DNA of 64,000 nt, taken from positions 1 to 64,000 of the forward strand of contig MENQ01000030.1 of assembly GCA_001768325.1 (NCBI GenBank), in the 5' to 3' direction. The notes under the pieces were generated by a model, which had not been told where the DNA came from, made no database searches, and worked only from the letters and a program-made list of their open reading frames with translations. This DNA is from Bacteroidetes bacterium GWC2_46_850. GTDB lineage: Bacteria; Bacteroidota; Bacteroidia; Bacteroidales; Dysgonomonadaceae. A program made the position numbers and the translations under genes. Below, one piece after another: positions 35,001 through 43,596 of the stretch (position 1 is the stretch's first letter; every line of letters begins with the position of its first letter).

Positions 35001-35198
35001 GGTAAAATTCCCGTCCACATCCGTCACCGTGCCGGTTGTGGAGCCCTGCACCTGAACGGTTACGCCAATCAGCGGATCTCCTGCCACATCGGCAACAGTC
35101 CCTCTGAGTGTCACGTTTTGTGCAAACAGGCTAAAGGAAAGCATGCTCAGTAGTGTGAGACAGATTCCTCGCATTGGGTTTGAAATTTTTCTTTTCAT
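32088..35198 (-). CDS. SusC/RagA-family TonB-dependent oligosaccharide transporter (first operon)
   Basis: A 1036-residue outer-membrane transporter: signal peptide (about 1-26), carboxypeptidase-regulatory-like domain (about 28-105), TonB-box region EEVVVVGYGT (about 108-117), plug domain (SIDILKDASSTAIYGSRGANGVIMITT) and a 22-strand barrel ending in LVGINLTF. It imports xylan oligosaccharides with the SusD lid, driven by TonB. It is the first gene of its operon. The leader and first codons (MKRKISN) closely match those of the second SusC, showing common descent. Two LacI-like palindromes lie upstream. Confidence 0.97.
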   Translation of the reverse strand: MKRKISNPMRGICLTLLSMLSFSLFAQNVTLRGTVADVAGDPLIGVTVQVQGSTTGTVTDVDGNFTLLNVSPDAMIEVSYVGMRQQVIRLNGRTSLQVVLEEDTELLEEVVVVGYGTMRREAVTGSVSSMQGNVLRDVPTGNVTTALQGRLPGVQMQQSSSKPGADMQIRIRGTRSLNADNNPLVVLDGIPFAGTLSDINPNDIKSIDILKDASSTAIYGSRGANGVIMITTFKGIAGQKASVSYNAYYGSKTLYNRYPMMSGEELYELRHAAGIYKEDLGGGNSRPTLGADEVEGVNTDWQDLMFESGMMMSHDIGVTGGTAGGSYTFGAGYYEDESLLPGQDYSRINLRANIDQSIGKYLRFGLTTNNNYNVTNGSNLGMYSTLATSPMIDPYAEDGTLKPIVHSIADDYWTNTRERVLGLGDSYADNRRGYGSYNSLYGEVKIPGIEGLSYRINLGLNLRGFNRGQYQGKGIFSSTTTAASTGSLEKSLTYQWVVENIVTYDKNFDKHHLNFTGLYSEEATHYDRSLVKALNIPSDHFQYWNLGQASKDDVTVDPNDQHYEEYGLKSWMGRVMYDYDSRYMLSVALRSDGSSRLSPGYKWHTYPAISAGWNISRESFMENLNWINNLKLRLGWGQTSNQAVTPYATLGRLSLRPYNFGTTTTTGAYVSEVPNPELGWEFSSTYNIGVDFSLWNNRLRGSADYYIVNTNDLLMKVNLPSTAGVGSYWANIGKSQNKGFELALSGTIIDDKDGWSWDAGLNFYTNRNEIVELASGSERDEVNAWFKGYPINSIFDFENIGLWQEGDPYLTDFEPGGNVGMIKVKYTGEYDANGKPVRQIGAADRQIISADPDWLGGFNTRVAYNNWDLNVIGTYQHGGILVSSLHASNGYLNMLSGRRGNVKVDYWTPENSDAKYPKPGGIQSGDNPKYGSTLGYFDASYFKVGQISLGYNFDTKADWIRKASITNARIYFSIQNAFVLFSPFNDESGLDPVTNSYGDENAAVTTSLPYNGNTMLTVGTNTPQTRNFLVGINLTF

Positions 35199-35332
35199 TC
35201 TCTGATTTGTTTAGATTAATAATTACGAATAAATAAAATGTGTAGATCATTCTCTGATATTCAGATATTCTCTTTTACATGGCGGAATAATTGGGGCTAG
35301 CTAAACTGATTGTATCCGCTAAAATAAAAGGT

Positions 35333-35346
35333 TGTGTACGTACACA
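35333..35346. promoter_or_regulatory. LacI-type operator, perfect 14-bp palindrome
   Basis: TGTGTACGTACACA is perfectly palindromic with a central CG, the hallmark of LacI-family operators. It lies about 135 bases upstream of susC, inside the likely leader. Closely matching sites occur at 35509, 48566 and 48629. Confidence 0.7.
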
Positions 35347-35508
35347 GCATAAATTTGAAAAACAATTCACACGACAATTCCTTAATTTTCTCTTTTGTTT
35401 AAGTTGTTTTTGCAATTAAACGCACAATGAATAATTGAGGCCAGTGCTAAATACATTTATGTTTCTTTGATGGCCGATAGTTTTTAAATATTTAGATAAA
35501 ACTTAAAT

Positions 35509-35522
35509 TGTGGACGTCCACA
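35509..35522. promoter_or_regulatory. LacI-type operator, perfect 14-bp palindrome
   Basis: TGTGGACGTCCACA is a perfect palindrome with a central CG. It sits 33 bases downstream of the -7 box at 35556-35563, so a bound repressor could block the promoter or early elongation. Confidence 0.75.
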
Positions 35523-35543
35523 GTCCGATCAAGAAAAAATTTT

Positions 35544-35563
35544 ATTTGCATCATGCAAATGTA
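35544..35563 (-). promoter_or_regulatory. -7 promoter box overlapped by a 17-bp inverted repeat
   Basis: TACATTTG on the minus strand (35556-35563) matches TAnnTTTG. It shares bases with a perfect inverted repeat, ATTTGCA-TCA-TGCAAAT (35544-35560), which could be a second regulator site. No good -33 TTTG was seen at standard spacing. Confidence 0.5.
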
Positions 35564-35670
35564 AGGTATAATTTCGTAAAGAAAACATGGATCAGAAAAA
35601 AAGTTTCATTGAAATTATAGATAAGTAATATAAATTTTTTTTATATTTATGGGGGTGTTCATTTCTCCTT

Positions 35671-36930
35671 TTACCAGTCGATCCACTTCATATGGTCTGT
35701 GCATGCGTAAGGGTGAACTTCAACGTTTGTTTCTGCAGTAAAATCACCCAGCAGGAATTTGTCGATAAATGATTTCACTTCCGGTCGTTGTTTGTCGGGA
35801 AGCATGCAGTGCCCATGATCGGCTATAATGGAAAATCCGAATCGATCCGGAATTCCAAATGTCTGCCATACCCGTTGAGCAGCTTTGCACGAAACATAAC
35901 CTGACTCATCGGCCAGCCATTCGTAATCGGGATTTCCCAGACACAGCAGTGCCCGTGGTGCGATCATCGCCATCAGTTCGTGGTGGTCGAAAGGCAATTT
36001 ATTGACATGGTTGGAGAATTGAAATATCCCCTCCATAAACCAAACATGGCTAGTCCTGGCCAATGTTTCCACTTCGCCCAGTGTTTCGGAAACCCGCCAG
36101 ACAGCAGCTCCGCCGCCACCCGATTCCTGTGCAATGGTGAGGGCAATGCGTTCATCGAAGGCCGCCGCATAGAGTGCCATTTTCCCGGCGAAGGAGCAGC
36201 CGGTGATGGCTAGATGGCGCAAGTCGACCGGCAGTTTGTCTGTCACGAGTTCCAAACCGTCAATCAGACGGCTCACGCCCCACGACCAGGCGCTGTATGC
36301 CCCCATATGGATCAGCTCGGGATAGAGCCTGTTGATCGGTTCCTCACCTCTTTTTTGTTGCCAGGCCATTACCTGGGCGAAATTGAATGTAATTTGTACG
36401 ATATTGCGGGATGCAAAGAGGTCGGTAGGAAGACTGCCGGAGCTTCTACCAATGCCGATCACGGCCGGGAAAGGGCCCTCACCCTGCGGCAGGACCACAT
36501 GGGATGTGAGGATCAGCGTCTCCCTATTCACCCTGATCTGCACTTTCAGTGTATCGTTGCGGTATTCGGCGGTGATCGAGTCGGGCCGTTCCGGCTTTCT
36601 GCCGATCTCGTAGTGCTGGATCTCCGCTCCAATCTCCATCCTTCTGCGGCTCCAGTCCTCGAAGCGGGTGGATCGTCCGCTACCGTCGGACCAGGCAAAA
36701 GGGTCGGGCAGTGTTTCCATCACGGGCAGCTTCTCAAACGAAGGCAGGGAAACCTCAAAAGGGGCAACCGAATTTTCGGCATCATAGACCAGCGGTATCT
36801 CCCGGGCTGAGGTTTTGAGGTCGGTGGTGGAAGGATGCTGCATCACTCCCTGCTCGGAAAAGCCGAAGATGGATATCGTGCTCAAAACAAGAATGGTAGA
36901 TCCTTTTTTTAATCGAAAAACTGTTTTCAT
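35671..36930 (-). CDS. CE15 glucuronoyl esterase
   Basis: It hydrolyses the ester between 4-O-methylglucuronate of xylan and lignin alcohols. This 419-residue alpha/beta hydrolase has a signal peptide, the CE15 nucleophile motif GCSFAGK (Ser about 246), the conserved acid-region QESGGGG (about 268-274), HHELMAMIAPRALL and the catalytic His in ADHGHCML (about 374). It is the last gene of the second operon, after GH2. With GH115, GH67 and the CE20-like esterase it means the cluster can strip every main side group of hardwood glucuronoxylan. Confidence 0.92.
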   Translation of the reverse strand: MKTVFRLKKGSTILVLSTISIFGFSEQGVMQHPSTTDLKTSAREIPLVYDAENSVAPFEVSLPSFEKLPVMETLPDPFAWSDGSGRSTRFEDWSRRRMEIGAEIQHYEIGRKPERPDSITAEYRNDTLKVQIRVNRETLILTSHVVLPQGEGPFPAVIGIGRSSGSLPTDLFASRNIVQITFNFAQVMAWQQKRGEEPINRLYPELIHMGAYSAWSWGVSRLIDGLELVTDKLPVDLRHLAITGCSFAGKMALYAAAFDERIALTIAQESGGGGAAVWRVSETLGEVETLARTSHVWFMEGIFQFSNHVNKLPFDHHELMAMIAPRALLCLGNPDYEWLADESGYVSCKAAQRVWQTFGIPDRFGFSIIADHGHCMLPDKQRPEVKSFIDKFLLGDFTAETNVEVHPYACTDHMKWIDW

Positions 36931-36968
36931 TATCTGACGGGATTTAATTTCAACTGACGCTCTCTGTA

Positions 36969-39704
36969 TTATTCAGATTCCAGGATAAACTTGTTCTCTT
37001 TCAATCCCGGTGAATCAGCTTTGATCGTGATCCTACCCGGTTTGCCTGCTTCACCTCTCACGATCACCAGACACTGCCCGCTGAAAGCATTTCTACTGGA
37101 TGAGTGAAATGGGATCATGTCGGCCGGATTGCCGTTGTCGGTAGCCACAATCTCTCCCGGCCCCTCGATCGTATAATGAACAGGGTGGACTGCATCGGGT
37201 ACCAGAAGGCCATTGCGGTCGGTCACTTGTACGGTGATGAATGCAAGGTCACTTCCGTCTGCAGCAATCCGACTTCTGTCTGCTTCCAGCTGCAGCGTGA
37301 ATGGTTCGCCGGTAGTGACCACCACCTCCTCAGCCCATTTTTTACCGTTCTTGTAGGCGATTGCCTTCAGTTCACCCGGCTCGTAACGGATGTCATCCCA
37401 CCGCAGTCGGTATTCGAACGCTGCTTTTTGCTTCCTTCCCAGCGAGCGTCCATTGAGGAAAAGCTCTGCCTCATCGCCGGAAGTAAAGAGATGGACCGGT
37501 GTGACCTCACCTTCGCGTCCACGCCAGTTCCAGTGGGGCAGGATATGTATCATGGGAAGCTCAGGTCGCCAGCGGGACTGATAAAGGTAAAAACGATCCT
37601 TCTTGAATCCAGCAAGGTCGATGATGCCGCAGTAGGAACTGCGCGCTGAATAGTAGGGGGTGGGCTCTCCCAGATGATCCCATCCTGTCCAGACGAATCC
37701 TCCCGCTACAAAGGGATGCTTATCCTGCATCATGAACACCTTATCGGGCGACGAGCCAAAATCCACTGCATAGAGTTCGTAAGCACTGACTTGTGCCTTT
37801 CTTGAATCTCCTCCTTGCCCATCTCTCACCGGAGAGGTTATTTTCTGCGTAACCGGAAACAGGTAAATGCCCCTACTGCTGAAGGAGGAAGCTACCTCGC
37901 TGCCAAAAATCACCTTTTCCGGGTATGCAGCCTGAAAAAGATCATATTGTGGAACCGTACGGATCCGGTCGGTACCTTCAAATTCCGGCTCCTGGCGGAT
38001 GCCCTCCCCCTGATAGTTGAGGCCGATCACGTCAACCACTCGCGGGAAAGGCATGTCGGGCTTGGCATAGTTCATGGAGAGGGTGGTGGGACGTGTCGGA
38101 TCCTCTTCCTTGATAATACCGTTCAACCATGCCGCGACCGAGGCTCCCTCTTCGTCCGTGTACTGTTCTCCCACCTCGTTGCCGTAGCTCCACATGATGA
38201 CGGAAGGGTGATTTCTATCGCGACGGACAAAGGAGCGGGTATCGGCTTCTGCCCATTCGGGAAAGATAAGATGAAAATCGTGTGGTGTTTTTTTTCTTTC
38301 CCAGGAGTCGAAAATCTCGTTCACCACCAGGAATCCCATCTTGTCGGTCAACTCCAGCAACTCCGGTGCCGGTGGGTTGTGCGCCATACGAATCGCGTTG
38401 CAACCCATCTCCTGCAGCAACGCAAGCTGCCGCTCTGCGGCACGCCGGTTGAAGGCCGCACCCAGTGCGCCCAGGTCGTGGTGCTGGTTGACACCCTGCA
38501 GCTTGATGGGCTCACCATTCACCAGCACTCCCTGTTGCGGGTCTAATTGCAGATCACGGATACCGAAGGTGGTTTCATCATGGTCAATTACTTTACCTTC
38601 CCTTGTTAACCGGGTTACAGCCTTGTATAAATGGGGTGTCTGGTGTGGTTTGGGACCCCAGAGCCTGGGTTTTTTTAACACGACAGCATATTTTTCTTTT
38701 CCGCTTGCACCGGCATCCAGCACCATCTCTCCGACGCGAGACCGTGCTACTGCTTTCCCAGAGAGTGCTCCCTGCTCGTTCAATTCAAAAATTTCAGTCT
38801 CAATCCCGATCGATACCTCAGTTTGCGCATTGTTGTCGACACCCACCTCCAGATTGAGGGTTGCAGCAGAATCGGAGATATCGCTTGCGGTAACGTAGGT
38901 ACCCCATTGTCCGATGTGGACGGCATTGGTCTTGGTGAGCCATATATTGCGATAAATTCCTGCTCCGGGGTACCAGCGGGAGGAGTGGTTGGGATTGTCA
39001 ATCCGGATGGCCAGCTGGTTTTCTTCACCGTAGCGGATATAGGGTGTCAGATCGAGCCGCCAGGAATTGTAGCCGTAGGGCCAGCCGCCCACCAGGGTAC
39101 CATTGAGCCAGACCATGGCATAGGACATGGCGCCTTCCACATCGAGAAAGATCGACCTGCCCTCATCTGTTGCCGGAATGGCAATTCCCTTCCTGTACCA
39201 GGCCACACCCTGTACAGGGAGACGACCCATACCACCACCCACAACGGGATTGTTACCCGCATAAAAGGGCCCTTTGATTGCCCAGTCGTGCGGTAGATTG
39301 ACCTTCTCCCAGCCGGTGTCGTCAAAATCGTGTTGTACAAAAGGGAAATCTTTTCCGGGCGCTTCACCTTCGGGACGAATAGACCGATTTGCCGGGTCAG
39401 CGATAAAAGGATTTGCCGTGGGCAGGATCCAGGGCTTCAGCACCTCCGTGGAAACAGCCGCTTCGACTGCCTCCGTCGGTTTGGCATCGGCCACCAGATA
39501 CTCGCCTGCTTCTGTTATTTCCGGGCGGATGTCATAGATCAGGTTGTCTGTCTTTTCGGGAGAGTCATACCGGAAGAAGGACCAGTCCTCGTTGATCAGT
39601 GTCTGTTCCCGTACAATGGCGTCACCTCTTCTTTGAGGTGCACAGGAAAGAATCAAGCTTCCTCCCAGAATGATAAAAATAAGTCTTGATTTAGATATAA
39701 GCAT
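36969..39704 (-). CDS. GH2 glycoside hydrolase, beta-galactosidase-like lipoprotein
   Basis: 911 residues with a lipoprotein signal (ILGGSLILSCAP). The order is the jelly-roll sugar-binding domain (VNLPHDWAIKGPF), an Ig-like domain, the TIM barrel with GVNQHHDLGALGAAF and the acid/base Glu in WSYGNEVGEQY, nucleophile Glu in VIFGSEVAS, then DUF4982-like and Ig-like C-terminal domains. The NQHHDLG motif is typical of Bacteroidetes beta-galactosidases, but GH2 also holds xylosidase-like and other activities; in a xylan operon a galactosyl or xylosyl side chain is possible. It has an unusually clear ribosome-binding site (AAGGAG 5-6 bases before the ATG) that can pair with an upstream hairpin arm. 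Confidence 0.9.
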   Translation of the reverse strand: MLISKSRLIFIILGGSLILSCAPQRRGDAIVREQTLINEDWSFFRYDSPEKTDNLIYDIRPEITEAGEYLVADAKPTEAVEAAVSTEVLKPWILPTANPFIADPANRSIRPEGEAPGKDFPFVQHDFDDTGWEKVNLPHDWAIKGPFYAGNNPVVGGGMGRLPVQGVAWYRKGIAIPATDEGRSIFLDVEGAMSYAMVWLNGTLVGGWPYGYNSWRLDLTPYIRYGEENQLAIRIDNPNHSSRWYPGAGIYRNIWLTKTNAVHIGQWGTYVTASDISDSAATLNLEVGVDNNAQTEVSIGIETEIFELNEQGALSGKAVARSRVGEMVLDAGASGKEKYAVVLKKPRLWGPKPHQTPHLYKAVTRLTREGKVIDHDETTFGIRDLQLDPQQGVLVNGEPIKLQGVNQHHDLGALGAAFNRRAAERQLALLQEMGCNAIRMAHNPPAPELLELTDKMGFLVVNEIFDSWERKKTPHDFHLIFPEWAEADTRSFVRRDRNHPSVIMWSYGNEVGEQYTDEEGASVAAWLNGIIKEEDPTRPTTLSMNYAKPDMPFPRVVDVIGLNYQGEGIRQEPEFEGTDRIRTVPQYDLFQAAYPEKVIFGSEVASSFSSRGIYLFPVTQKITSPVRDGQGGDSRKAQVSAYELYAVDFGSSPDKVFMMQDKHPFVAGGFVWTGWDHLGEPTPYYSARSSYCGIIDLAGFKKDRFYLYQSRWRPELPMIHILPHWNWRGREGEVTPVHLFTSGDEAELFLNGRSLGRKQKAAFEYRLRWDDIRYEPGELKAIAYKNGKKWAEEVVVTTGEPFTLQLEADRSRIAADGSDLAFITVQVTDRNGLLVPDAVHPVHYTIEGPGEIVATDNGNPADMIPFHSSSRNAFSGQCLVIVRGEAGKPGRITIKADSPGLKENKFILESE

Positions 39705-39706
39705 GA

Positions 39707-39750
39707 CATCTCCTTTTTAAACAGGGAGATGGCCAGAACGGCCATCTCCC
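39707..39750 (-). promoter_or_regulatory. intercistronic hairpin with alternative pairing to the GH2 ribosome-binding site
   Basis: Between the split GH10 and GH2, GGGAGATGGCC and GGCCATCTCCC (arms 39724-39734 and 39740-39750, loop of 5) form a perfect 11-bp stem. The arm at 39725-39731 is also perfectly complementary over 7 bp to the GH2 Shine-Dalgarno stretch (39707-39713, minus GGAGATG). The two structures exclude each other: one frees and one hides the ribosome-binding site. No strong U tract follows, so simple termination is less likely. Confidence 0.55.
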
Positions 39751-39772
39751 CAGCATATTGCTGATTTAATTT

Positions 39773-42112
39773 TTATTCTTCGGTATACACATTCACATAG
39801 TCATCACCGGTGAAGTCCTCACTGATGTCACGCCCTGCAAGTCCGTCGCAGAACCCTTTGTAGGCATGTTTCCGATTGAAGTCCTTGTCGAACAGGTTGG
39901 GAGACTCGTCCGGGAGCCAGTATTCATGTTCCCGCGGATGGTCGGTCAGTGTCCAGATGGTGATGCCTGAACGTTGTGCCTGGGGAACATGTTTGATATA
40001 GGATTCAGCGATTTGTCGGTAAGTCTTCGCCTGCATCTCCAGCTGACCTGCACTGGGAGAGGCGGTGCCCAGTCGCACATCCAGTTCGGTCACCCGCACG
40101 ATCTTGCCGGTGGCAGCCATTTTCTTAAACATGTTGTCCACCTTGGTGTTGAAGGCAGCAGTCGTGTCGGCGCTCACGTGCATCTGTGTGCCGATACCGT
40201 CTACCGTCTGGCCGTTTTGTTCGATATAGGCTACGAAGTCGATCAGGGCATCCAGCTTCGAAGGGTTGCTTTCAAGGTTGTAGTCATTGACAAACAACAC
40301 GGTTCCTTGTGGCGCATACTTTCGGGCATACTCGAATGCTTTTACCGCGTACTCCTTGCCGATGTAGTAACCCCAGTAGAAATGATCGTCGGCCCAGTTA
40401 AGCTCCAGCCCTTCATTCTCCACGGGGTGACTGTCTTCGTTCATGAAGTTGCCGCCGATGCCACGCCACTGATTATTGTCTGCGATGGGCTCGTTGATCA
40501 CATCCCAGCCGTAAATACGATCACCGCTGTGTTGAACAATCCCTTTGATCCACGCTTCCATGGCACCGAGCAGTGCTGCTTTCTTCTCTATTTCGGTTTT
40601 GTAGACATAGGTGATACCGCCGGCCCGGGTGCCCATGGTGGAGGCAGCAGCAGGTGCAGGCGCTTCCGGTTCCTCAATTGTCACTGTTACATCATCGATG
40701 TAATAGGTGACGTCGGGCAGATAGCCAAAGTCGAAATTACATTTCCACACGGCAACGCCTTCTGCAAAATCAGTATTAAAGTCCTGTAGCACCACGCTGA
40801 TCTGCTGCCAAGCGGTTCCCACCTCAAATGCCTCGGTCCAGCCGCTTTGCGATCCCGTCCAGTTCATCCATGGATAACCATTGGTCAACCCCGAGAAAGA
40901 GATACGTCCTTTTCCTGTCTGGTCAGCCTTGACGAAGAAAGAGAGCCGTACCTTCTCACCGGGGAAGGCAGGTATCTCGGGTGATGCCATCTGCAGATCC
41001 CACGCTTTGGAAGCACCACTGCCGGCAATCATCTTCACGGCTTGGCTTCCTGCAGGGGCATCGGGCAATGACACAGCCTCGATGCCGGCACCGGGATTGT
41101 TTGCATTCCATCCTTCCAATCCTTTTTCGAATGAACCGTTGGGCACATGGTTGACCGGTCCCGTTTTCTTCTTGCCGAACTTGAAATCGTCGATGTAATA
41201 GTCGCCTGCACCCGCTCCGAAGTCGATGGTGATGTGGCTGATGGGCAGGTTTACCAATGCTGCTGTCATGGCGATCTCCGCTTCAAAGTAGTACCATTGC
41301 TTTGCCGGCACACTTTGTGCAGTGTAACCACCGCCACTATACGATGTGCGATTTTGGAGCTGTATCTGGAAGCCGGGGTTTCCCTCTTCGGAGTATACAT
41401 AAAACGATACGATATAGGTTTCACCCTCTTCCCAGGTTGTAGCCGGCAGTGTGTAATATGCCTGTGCCGAGTAGTTGGCTCCCTCCTTGGGATTGTTCAG
41501 CAGCATGGCGTAACTGCTGTTGTATCCTTTTCCGGGGCCGGCAATTTTCTGGGAAGCACCGGCACTGGACCATGCTCCCCATCCGGAAGTGTTGCCCGCC
41601 TCGAAGTCGGAATTAAGTATGATGTTCTCCAGCTTGTCGCCTGGATCTGTCACAATGACCACTTCGGGGGCAATGAGCGACTTCAGGTAGGCCTGTCGCT
41701 GCTGGGTGTGCCAGAGCAGGTTGTGTCCCAGTATTTTCATATCAGCCGGAAGCGTATTGAAGAGGGCGTCGATGGTGGTAAAGTCCAGGGTTCCATTATT
41801 TCTCACCACCGAGGAGTGTTTCATTGCATTTCCGGGAGTAAACAGCTGGAAATTTTTGTCGATTACCTCCTTGTATTTCGGGTCATTGATGTAGAGGTCA
41901 GCACCGGCACCAATTCCCACGATCATGCCCGACGGCACGTAAGCCTTGATGAAATCGTAATTCGCGATCTTTTCGGCCAGGTTCAATGGAATCTCCGAGG
42001 CGGTAACAGGGTTGTGTCCCTCGGGGGTCTTCCATTCCATCACCTGGTCGTCGCAGCTATTCAGCAGCAGTACAGCAGCCAATAGGGTAATAATAATTTT
42101 ATGTAGTTGCAT
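39773..42112 (-). CDS. GH10 xylanase interrupted by two CBM4-like modules (lipoprotein)
   Basis: 779 residues with lipobox LLLNSCDD (Cys about 20). The GH10 barrel begins normally (about 45-150, HNLLWHTQQRQAYL). It is interrupted by two beta-sandwich carbohydrate-binding modules (about 163-312 and 321-480, each starting NSDFE/NGSFE and ending YYIDDF/YYIDDV), then resumes at about 500. The acid/base Glu is in WDVINEP (541) and the nucleophile in RVTELDVR (676). The same split layout is known for surface xylanases of Bacteroides and Prevotella xylan loci. It likely makes the first cuts in polymeric xylan on the cell surface. It follows the surface glycan-binding protein gene. Confidence 0.95.
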   Translation of the reverse strand: MQLHKIIITLLAAVLLLNSCDDQVMEWKTPEGHNPVTASEIPLNLAEKIANYDFIKAYVPSGMIVGIGAGADLYINDPKYKEVIDKNFQLFTPGNAMKHSSVVRNNGTLDFTTIDALFNTLPADMKILGHNLLWHTQQRQAYLKSLIAPEVVIVTDPGDKLENIILNSDFEAGNTSGWGAWSSAGASQKIAGPGKGYNSSYAMLLNNPKEGANYSAQAYYTLPATTWEEGETYIVSFYVYSEEGNPGFQIQLQNRTSYSGGGYTAQSVPAKQWYYFEAEIAMTAALVNLPISHITIDFGAGAGDYYIDDFKFGKKKTGPVNHVPNGSFEKGLEGWNANNPGAGIEAVSLPDAPAGSQAVKMIAGSGASKAWDLQMASPEIPAFPGEKVRLSFFVKADQTGKGRISFSGLTNGYPWMNWTGSQSGWTEAFEVGTAWQQISVVLQDFNTDFAEGVAVWKCNFDFGYLPDVTYYIDDVTVTIEEPEAPAPAAASTMGTRAGGITYVYKTEIEKKAALLGAMEAWIKGIVQHSGDRIYGWDVINEPIADNNQWRGIGGNFMNEDSHPVENEGLELNWADDHFYWGYYIGKEYAVKAFEYARKYAPQGTVLFVNDYNLESNPSKLDALIDFVAYIEQNGQTVDGIGTQMHVSADTTAAFNTKVDNMFKKMAATGKIVRVTELDVRLGTASPSAGQLEMQAKTYRQIAESYIKHVPQAQRSGITIWTLTDHPREHEYWLPDESPNLFDKDFNRKHAYKGFCDGLAGRDISEDFTGDDYVNVYTEE

Positions 42113-42132
42113 GGGGTATTTATTTTAATAAG

Positions 42133-43533
42133 TTATTCTTCGCCCTCCTCGGGGTAATCGGAGATGGTGATGCTTTCGTAAGGAACCACGCGCCAGTTAT
42201 CCAGATAGACACGCGTCGTAAAGGTTGTAGAGGTAACCTCCACTCCCTGGTAGGTGAAATCGGTGTTCACAAAACCGAGTCCAAAGTTCTTATAGGTTGC
42301 CGCGTTGCGTTCGTCGACGACCATCTGGAACGTGGGTGCCTGCTGATCTTCCACAAGTGCCTTGTACTTGCCGAACTCGCTGAAGGGAATGGTCACCGTT
42401 TGCCACGCTCCGGCGGTGAACGGTACTACCTCTCCCTCTTGAATCCAGGGTACGTAGAAAGCGGCCTGTTTGGAAGCGCTGTCGTCGTCCGACCCAACCC
42501 CGGAGAAGTTGAAGTTATTGAACAGCACCACCTGAATGTGACCGGTACCTACCCACTTGTCCGGTACGAGGACGTCAAACTGGAACGCCACCTCTGTCAG
42601 GGGAGTCGTTTGTGGAATGTAGGGATACATCCGGCTCCAGTCGTCCATATCGTTACCGTTCCCAGCTGTCCAGACCTCGGTTGCCCGCGGTTTCCCCGGT
42701 GCGATGCCTCCCGCAGAAATCAGCCGTTCCGGGACGATTTGCACCACCTTACCCCGTCCGCTGTTCAGGGGATCGTCTACCAAGTCTTTGTCGTTGATCA
42801 TTGAACCGGATTCGCTCCAGCTCCAGAATCCTTGCGAACCATTTCCGTCGAAATCGAGGATCATGCCGTTGGCGTTGTTGAAATAGGCGGGTGTAGCGGC
42901 AATGCCATTGGCGCCTTCGGAGTAGAGCGAGCCGCCTTGGGTGATGCCCTCGGGCATGGTGAAGGAGTACCATGCTCCCGCTTCGTCACTTACAATGCCG
43001 GTGGACAGTGCAGTCCCGCCGGGGAAGGTAAGCTTGGTCGTTTCCTGCAGGCCTGTTCCGTAAACGTATACCGTTTCGCCTGGTTGGGGCAGGGTGTTGC
43101 TCACACTGCTTATCACGGGACTCGCTGCCCGGATGGTGAAGGTGAAACGCGTATCGGTGCCGTCTTTCACGAATTGGATCACATCCCGCACTTGGGGATC
43201 TGCATCCACAACTGGTGTTTTGCTGTTGATCTGTATCAACATGGAGTTGTCTGTCACGTATGCCCGGTTAAAATAGGTATCATACCCGTTGATATAAACT
43301 TTTTTCATGCCATAGAGGCCACTGCCTTCCACCCGGATCAACTGCCCGAGGCGTGCGTAGTCGACAAGGCGATCGGGAACCGAAGAATTGTGGTCTTCGA
43401 GGTAAATCTTGTTGATAACGATGGCGGTGCTTTGGTACTTGCCGTCGAAATATTCGTCGCTGTCGTTGCAAGCAGTAAATACAGCCGATAGAGACGCCAG
43501 GCACAGCAACCATATATATTTGAAACTCTTCAT
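42133..43533 (-). CDS. surface glycan-binding protein (SGBP/SusE-position, IPT/TIG domains)
   Basis: 466 residues, lipoprotein signal (SLSAVFTACNDSD, Cys about 22). Two Ig-like IPT/TIG domains (about 35-130 and 135-220; GQLIRVEGSGLYGMKKVYING and PQPGETVYVYGTGLQETTKLTF) serve as spacers. They are followed by a C-terminal beta-sandwich (about 225-450, MILDFDGNGSQGFWSWSESG through TTRVYLDNWRVV) that resembles xylan- or xyloglucan-binding domains of SGBP-B proteins. It has no catalytic residues. It sits between susD and the surface xylanase, the usual place for this protein. Confidence 0.88.
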   Translation of the reverse strand: MKSFKYIWLLCLASLSAVFTACNDSDEYFDGKYQSTAIVINKIYLEDHNSSVPDRLVDYARLGQLIRVEGSGLYGMKKVYINGYDTYFNRAYVTDNSMLIQINSKTPVVDADPQVRDVIQFVKDGTDTRFTFTIRAASPVISSVSNTLPQPGETVYVYGTGLQETTKLTFPGGTALSTGIVSDEAGAWYSFTMPEGITQGGSLYSEGANGIAATPAYFNNANGMILDFDGNGSQGFWSWSESGSMINDKDLVDDPLNSGRGKVVQIVPERLISAGGIAPGKPRATEVWTAGNGNDMDDWSRMYPYIPQTTPLTEVAFQFDVLVPDKWVGTGHIQVVLFNNFNFSGVGSDDDSASKQAAFYVPWIQEGEVVPFTAGAWQTVTIPFSEFGKYKALVEDQQAPTFQMVVDERNAATYKNFGLGFVNTDFTYQGVEVTSTTFTTRVYLDNWRVVPYESITISDYPEEGEE

Positions 43534-43596
43534 ACGATTAAAGTTATTTGTTTTTTTTCATTGGAATTACATAATATGCATTCGCAGGTGCGATCA

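Larger units (their letters stand above)
35199..35670 (-). promoter_or_regulatory. control region of the first susC operon
   Basis: This 472-base gap contains no believable gene. From the promoter end it holds a TAnnTTTG box (35556-35563) inside a 17-base inverted repeat, a perfect palindrome at 35509-35522, a second perfect palindrome at 35333-35346, and an AT-rich leader of about 350 bases. The last 30 or so bases before the ATG are nearly identical to those before the second susC. Confidence 0.7.
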
